From: an uncultured Marinobacter sp.
GTDB taxonomy: Bacteria; Pseudomonadota; Gammaproteobacteria; Pseudomonadales; Oleiphilaceae
DNA length: 64,000 bases
Assembly: GCF_947259545.1 (NCBI RefSeq)
Contig: NZ_CAMYMK010000002.1
Span: 744,001-808,000, forward strand
Direction: 5' to 3'
In this document: in pieces, positions 63,003-64,000 of the stretch
How positions within the stretch are numbered: position 1 is the stretch's first letter
Layout of the letters: each line of letters starts with the position of its first letter
Made by a program: the position numbers and the translations under genes
The notes under the pieces: model-generated
What the model saw: only the letters and a program-made list of their open reading frames with translations
What the model was told of the DNA's origin: nothing
The model's database searches: none

Positions 63003-64000
63003 ATGACCGCTACTACACCTCGACACGACTGGACGCTTCAGGAAGCCCGCGAACTGTTCCAGCTGCCGTTTAATGATCTGCTGTTCCGTGCCCAGAGTGT
63101 CCACCGGGAATTCTTCGACCCCAACGAAGTGCAGGTCAGCACACTGTTGTCGATCAAGACCGGTGCCTGCCCGGAGGATTGTAAGTACTGCCCCCAGAGC
63201 GGTCATTACAACACCGGCCTTGAGAAAGAAAAGCTTCTGGAAATTGAGAAGGTGGTCGCAGAAGCGCAGGCGGCCCGTGAGAAAGGGGCCTCCCGTTTCT
63301 GTATGGGGGCGGCGTGGCGCAGCCCCACCAAAAAGGACATGCCCTACGTTCTGGATATGGTGCGTCAAGTGAAGTCCCTGGGGCTGGAAACCTGTATGAC
63401 CCTGGGTATGCTCCAGGAAGACCAGGCGAAAGAGCTCGCCGATGCGGGGCTGGATTACTACAACCACAACCTCGACACCTCCGAGAAGTATTACAGCCAT
63501 ATCATCACCACCCGTACTTACCAGGATCGTCTTGATACCCTCGACAACGTCCGCAAGGCCGGCATGAAGGTCTGTTGTGGCGGTATCATGGGCATGGGTG
63601 AGGACGAGGACGACCGTGTTGGCCTGCTGGTCCAGCTGGCGAACCTGCCACACCACCCCGAGAGTGTGCCGGTCAACATGCTGGTAAAGGTGAAAGGCAC
63701 GCCCATGGAAGATGTGGAAGACCTGGATCCGTTTGATTTCGTGCGGATTATTGCCGTCGCCCGCATCATGATGCCGGAATCACACGTGCGCCTGTCCGCC
63801 GGCCGCGAGAACATGAACGAGCAGATGCAGGCGCTGTGTTTCATGGCTGGCGCCAATTCCATCTTCTACGGCGAAAAGCTTCTGACCACCGCCAATCCGG
63901 AAGCCGATGCCGATATGGCACTGTTCCGCCGTCTGGGAATCAACCCGGAGCAACGGGAGCAGTGTGCGACCGAGGAGCAGGAAGAGGAGAAAATTGCCGA
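63003..64000 (+). CDS. bioB: Biotin synthase (5' part, runs off window)
   Basis: 332 complete codons of biotin synthase are present; no stop is reached. The radical SAM 4Fe-4S motif [16 protein letters not shown] is near residue 58, with CMGAAWRSP near 100, YYNHNLDTS near 157 and [31 protein letters not shown] near 265-300 (key residues: Arg in SAGR and Asn). It inserts sulfur into dethiobiotin. It starts a likely bio operon and is divergent from comF, with the BirA-like box between. Confidence 0.97.
   Translation, partial: MTATTPRHDWTLQEARELFQLPFNDLLFRAQSVHREFFDPNEVQVSTLLSIKTGACPEDCKYCPQSGHYNTGLEKEKLLEIEKVVAEAQAAREKGASRFCMGAAWRSPTKKDMPYVLDMVRQVKSLGLETCMTLGMLQEDQAKELADAGLDYYNHNLDTSEKYYSHIITTRTYQDRLDTLDNVRKAGMKVCCGGIMGMGEDEDDRVGLLVQLANLPHHPESVPVNMLVKVKGTPMEDVEDLDPFDFVRIIAVARIMMPESHVRLSAGRENMNEQMQALCFMAGANSIFYGEKLLTTANPEADADMALFRRLGINPEQREQCATEEQEEEKIA

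Overview
The window reads as chromosomal DNA of a marine gammaproteobacterium, most likely Marinobacter or a close relative. The main evidence is gene order. From serB/fimX through efp, psd, motAB, rsgA, orn, queG, nnr, tsaE, amiB, mutL, miaA, hfq, hflX, hflK, hflC, hisZ and purA the order largely follows the Pseudomonas aeruginosa PA4938-PA4967 region. Protein lengths and style fit Marinobacter, a genus known for hydrocarbon and isoprenoid catabolism. The genus call is inference, because no 16S or database search was possible.

Region 1 (about 50-12,700) is a complete acyclic-terpene-utilisation cluster, atuR-atuABCDEFGH. The eight catabolic genes are collinear on the minus strand, with a divergent TetR repressor and a palindromic operator between atuR and atuA. 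The products are expected to activate citronellyl/geranyl acids to CoA thioesters, dehydrogenate, carboxylate (AtuC/AtuF) and hydrate them toward beta-oxidation. Four copies of an unusual foldback repeat lie within or at the end of this operon, and a fifth sits between rsgA and orn. In these repeats a 54-bp core is nearly invariant, while the flanking 23-28-nt arms differ from copy to copy yet stay complementary within each copy. This is the most interesting structure in the window.

Region 2 (13,000-17,300) encodes a TRAP-like uptake system: a putative TatT-like lipoprotein, a periplasmic solute-binding protein and a long fused permease. Region 3 (17,400-20,550) is a lipoprotein subtilisin overlapping a PrcB-like lipoprotein. 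Region 4 (20,700-31,600) holds both topoisomerase IV genes (parE, parC) and serB, with an SLC13-type carrier, an EAL phosphodiesterase, cytochrome b561, a YceI protein and a small membrane protein between them.

Region 5 (31,600-41,300) has a FimX-like degenerate c-di-GMP receptor and a PilZ-like neighbour. It also has the EF-P gene with both beta-lysylation enzymes (epmB, efp, epmA), phosphatidylserine decarboxylase and the motA-motB stator. Region 6 (41,300-57,300) is a dense housekeeping array: rsgA, orn, queG, nnr, tsaE, amiB, mutL, miaA, hfq, hflX, hflK, hflC, hisZ, purA. Region 7 (57,300-64,000) contains cmoAB for tRNA wobble modification, srkA, two small membrane-anchored unknowns, an FAD oxidoreductase, comF and the 5' part of bioB. 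A BirA-box-like operator lies upstream of bioB. I saw no tRNA, rRNA, CRISPR array, insertion sequence or prophage.
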